A stretch of DNA of 30,419 nt from Cladosporium sp. IMV 00045 (lineage: Eukaryota > Ascomycota > Dothideomycetes > Cladosporiales > Cladosporiaceae). The notes under the pieces are model-generated. The model saw nothing but the letters and a program-made list of their open reading frames with translations, was not told where the DNA came from and did not search any database. This document shows, piece after piece, positions 28,601 through 30,419 of the stretch. A program made the translations under genes and the position numbers. The stretch is from positions 1 to 30,419 of the forward strand of contig MSJI02000803.1 in assembly GCA_001931905.2 (NCBI GenBank). Reading direction: 5' to 3'. The number at the start of each line of letters is the position of its first letter. Position 1 is the first letter of the stretch.

Positions 28601-30419
28601 TGCGCCGCGCCCGCCTCGACAACGGCATCATGCCCTTCGTCAAGCAGATCGACACCGTCGCCGCCGAGTTCCCGGCTTTCACCAACTACCTCTACGTCAC
28701 GTACAACGCCGCCGAGCACGATATCGACTTCAACGACAGGGGCACCATGGTTCTTGGATCCGGTGTGTACCGTATCGGCTCTTCCGTCGAGTTCGATTGG
28801 TGCTCTGTTCGTGCTGTTCGCACTCTGCGCGAGAATGGTCACAAGACTGTTATGGTTAACGTATGTATCCCTTTTCCTTTCGAAACCGCTCTCGCAAATC
28901 AATTTTGCAGAGACGCGTTCTCCCTTCTTCCCAGTATGCTTTGTGCTGCTATCTCATGCGCCAATCCGAAATATTGAATTGTGCGTGTCGAGAGCCGCAT
29001 GTCGCAATCATCACCTACCTTCCTCGACTTTGAGAATCCAGAACTTTACTGACGAAACCCAAATTAGTACAACCCCGAGACCGTCAGCACGGACTACGAC
29101 GAGGCAGACCGCCTCTACTTCGAGAATATCACGAATGAGATAATCCTCGATATCTACCAGCTCGAGCGTTCTGCAGGTGTTGTCATTTCGATGGGTGGCC
29201 AGACCTCCAACAACATCGCTCTGCAGCTGTACCGCGCCAACGTCAAGGTTCTTGGAACCTCTCCTGAGATGATCGACACGGCGGAGAATCGCTACAAGTT
29301 CTCAAGAATGCTTGACAGACTTGGTGTTGACCAGCCTGAGTGGAAGGAATTGACCAGCATCGACGAGGCCAAGGACTTCTGCAACAGAGTCAAGTACCCC
29401 GTCCTTGTCCGTCCCTCTTACGTGCTCTCTGGCGCTGCCATGAACACCGTGTACTCCGAGCACGATCTTGCCCTGTACCTCAACCAGGCCGCGGACGTGT
29501 CAAAGGACCACCCCGTTGTCATTACCAAGTACATCGAGGGCGCCAAGGAGATCGAAATGGATGCCGTCGCCCGCGGTGGTACCATGATCGGCCACTTCAT
29601 CTCTGAGCACGTCGAGAACGCCGGTGTTCACTCTGGTGACGCTACCCTGATTCTCCCCCCTCAGGACCTCGACCCAGAGACCATTCGCAGAATTGAGGAC
29701 GCTACTCGCAAGATTGGTGACGCCCTCAACATCACTGGCCCATACAACATCCAGTTCATCGCCAAGGACAACGACATCAAGGTCATCGAGTGCAACGTTC
29801 GTGCCTCGCGCTCCTTCCCCTTCGTTTCCAAGGTCATGAGTTGCGATCTCATTGAGATGGCCACCAAGGCCATGGCCAACATTCCTCTGCAGCCCTACCC
29901 GGAGCTCAACATCCCTGCCGACTACGTTGGTGTTAAGGTTCCCCAATTCTCCTTCTCCCGTCTTTCCGGCGCTGACCCTGTCATGGGTGTCGAGATGGCT
30001 TCCACTGGTGAGGTCGCTTGCTTCGGCAAGACCAAGTACGACGCCTACCTCAAGGGTCTCATCGCCACTGGCTTCAAGCTTCCCAAGAAGAACATTCTGT
30101 TCTCTATCGGTTCTTTCAAAGACAAGATGGAGATGTTGCCTTCTATCAAGACTCTCTACAAGCTTGGCTACAAGCTCTTCGCCACCGCTGGTACTGCCGA
30201 CTTCCTGAGCGAGAACGACCTTGAAGTGCAGTTCCTTGAGGCTCTCCAAGACGAAGGCCAGAGGAACGAGTACTCTTTGACTCACGCTTTGGCCAACAAC
30301 CTGATCGACTTGTACATCAACCTGCCTTCCTCCAACAGGTTCAGACGTCCTGCCAACTACATGTCCAAGGGTTACCGCACCAGACGTATGGCCGTCGACT
30401 ACCAGACTCCTCTTGTTAC
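25635..30419 (+). CDS. URA2: Multifunctional pyrimidine enzyme: glutamine-dependent CPSase (URA2/pyrABCN), 3' part beyond window
   Basis: Exons are 25635-26331, 26393-28860 and 29068 to the window end. The introns are 61 bp (phase 1) and 207 bp (phase 0). The small-subunit-like domain comes first, interrupted near residues 157-195 by a Ser/Thr/Pro-rich insert. The glutamine amidotransferase domain follows, with nucleophile Cys at about 335 in GICLGHQ and the catalytic His/Glu in FHPES at about 419-421. The two synthetase halves are next: [20 protein letters not shown] starts the first, and the second starts around [20 protein letters not shown]. An MGS-like regulatory domain begins near residue 1395 ([12 protein letters not shown]). 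The enzyme makes carbamoyl phosphate for UMP synthesis. Fusion of GATase to CPSase separates it from the two-subunit arginine enzyme. In fungi an inactive DHOase-like region and ATCase follow, which would lie outside the window. UTP feedback acts through the MGS-like domain in relatives. Confidence 0.96.

Noticed and set aside
26395..28902. 835-codon open frame on the minus strand opposite the CPSase gene
   Set aside because: It mirrors the strong C-ending codon bias of the CPSase exon. The translation is Val/Leu/Asp/Gly-rich, without domains, and the plus strand is unambiguously CPSase.

Overview
The window looks like nuclear DNA of a filamentous ascomycete (Pezizomycotina; a Dothideomycete is my guess from general appearance, not from a search). 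The reasons are short spliceosomal introns (mostly 53-61 bp, with GT...AG ends and CTAAC-like branch points), long single-exon genes, pyrimidine-rich leaders, GC-rich third codon positions, and a fused GATase-CPSase gene of the fungal URA2/pyrABCN type. There are no bacterial operons, CRISPR arrays, rRNA genes or convincing tRNA genes.

Layout from left to right: a KH-domain RNA-binding protein (minus, C-terminus cut off by the window start); a GH5 steryl/ceramide beta-glucosidase of the Egh1/EGCrP2 type (minus); an ER-type TPR-DnaJ co-chaperone resembling P58IPK/DNAJC3 (plus); a poorly resolved multi-exon gene or relic near 8.1-8.9 kb (plus), followed by a 2 kb gene-poor stretch with degenerate repeats; a karyopherin of the Msn5/exportin-5 family (plus); a five-exon MFS sugar porter (minus); a 3.8 kb gene-poor stretch (17.6-21.4 kb) with one unexplained 378-codon ORF and two small secreted-peptide-like ORFs; a METTL4-like MT-A70 methyltransferase (minus); a Leu5-type mitochondrial CoA carrier (plus); and the 5' two thirds or so of the pyrimidine CPSase-ATCase gene (plus, cut off by the window end).

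The recognised genes are unrelated housekeeping or metabolic genes and form no visible cluster. They cover RNA binding, sterol-glucoside turnover, ER folding, nuclear export, sugar uptake, nucleic-acid methylation, mitochondrial CoA uptake and pyrimidine synthesis. Two intergenic regions are shared divergent promoters (GH5/DnaJ and METTL4/Leu5). I found no clear new biological system. The points most worth a second look are a degenerate repeat family that flanks the GH5 gene in inverted orientation, the orphan ORFs of the 17.6-21.4 kb stretch, the undefined helical gene at 8.1-8.9 kb, the METTL4 homologue with an overlapping upstream ORF, and an upstream ORF in front of the CPSase gene.
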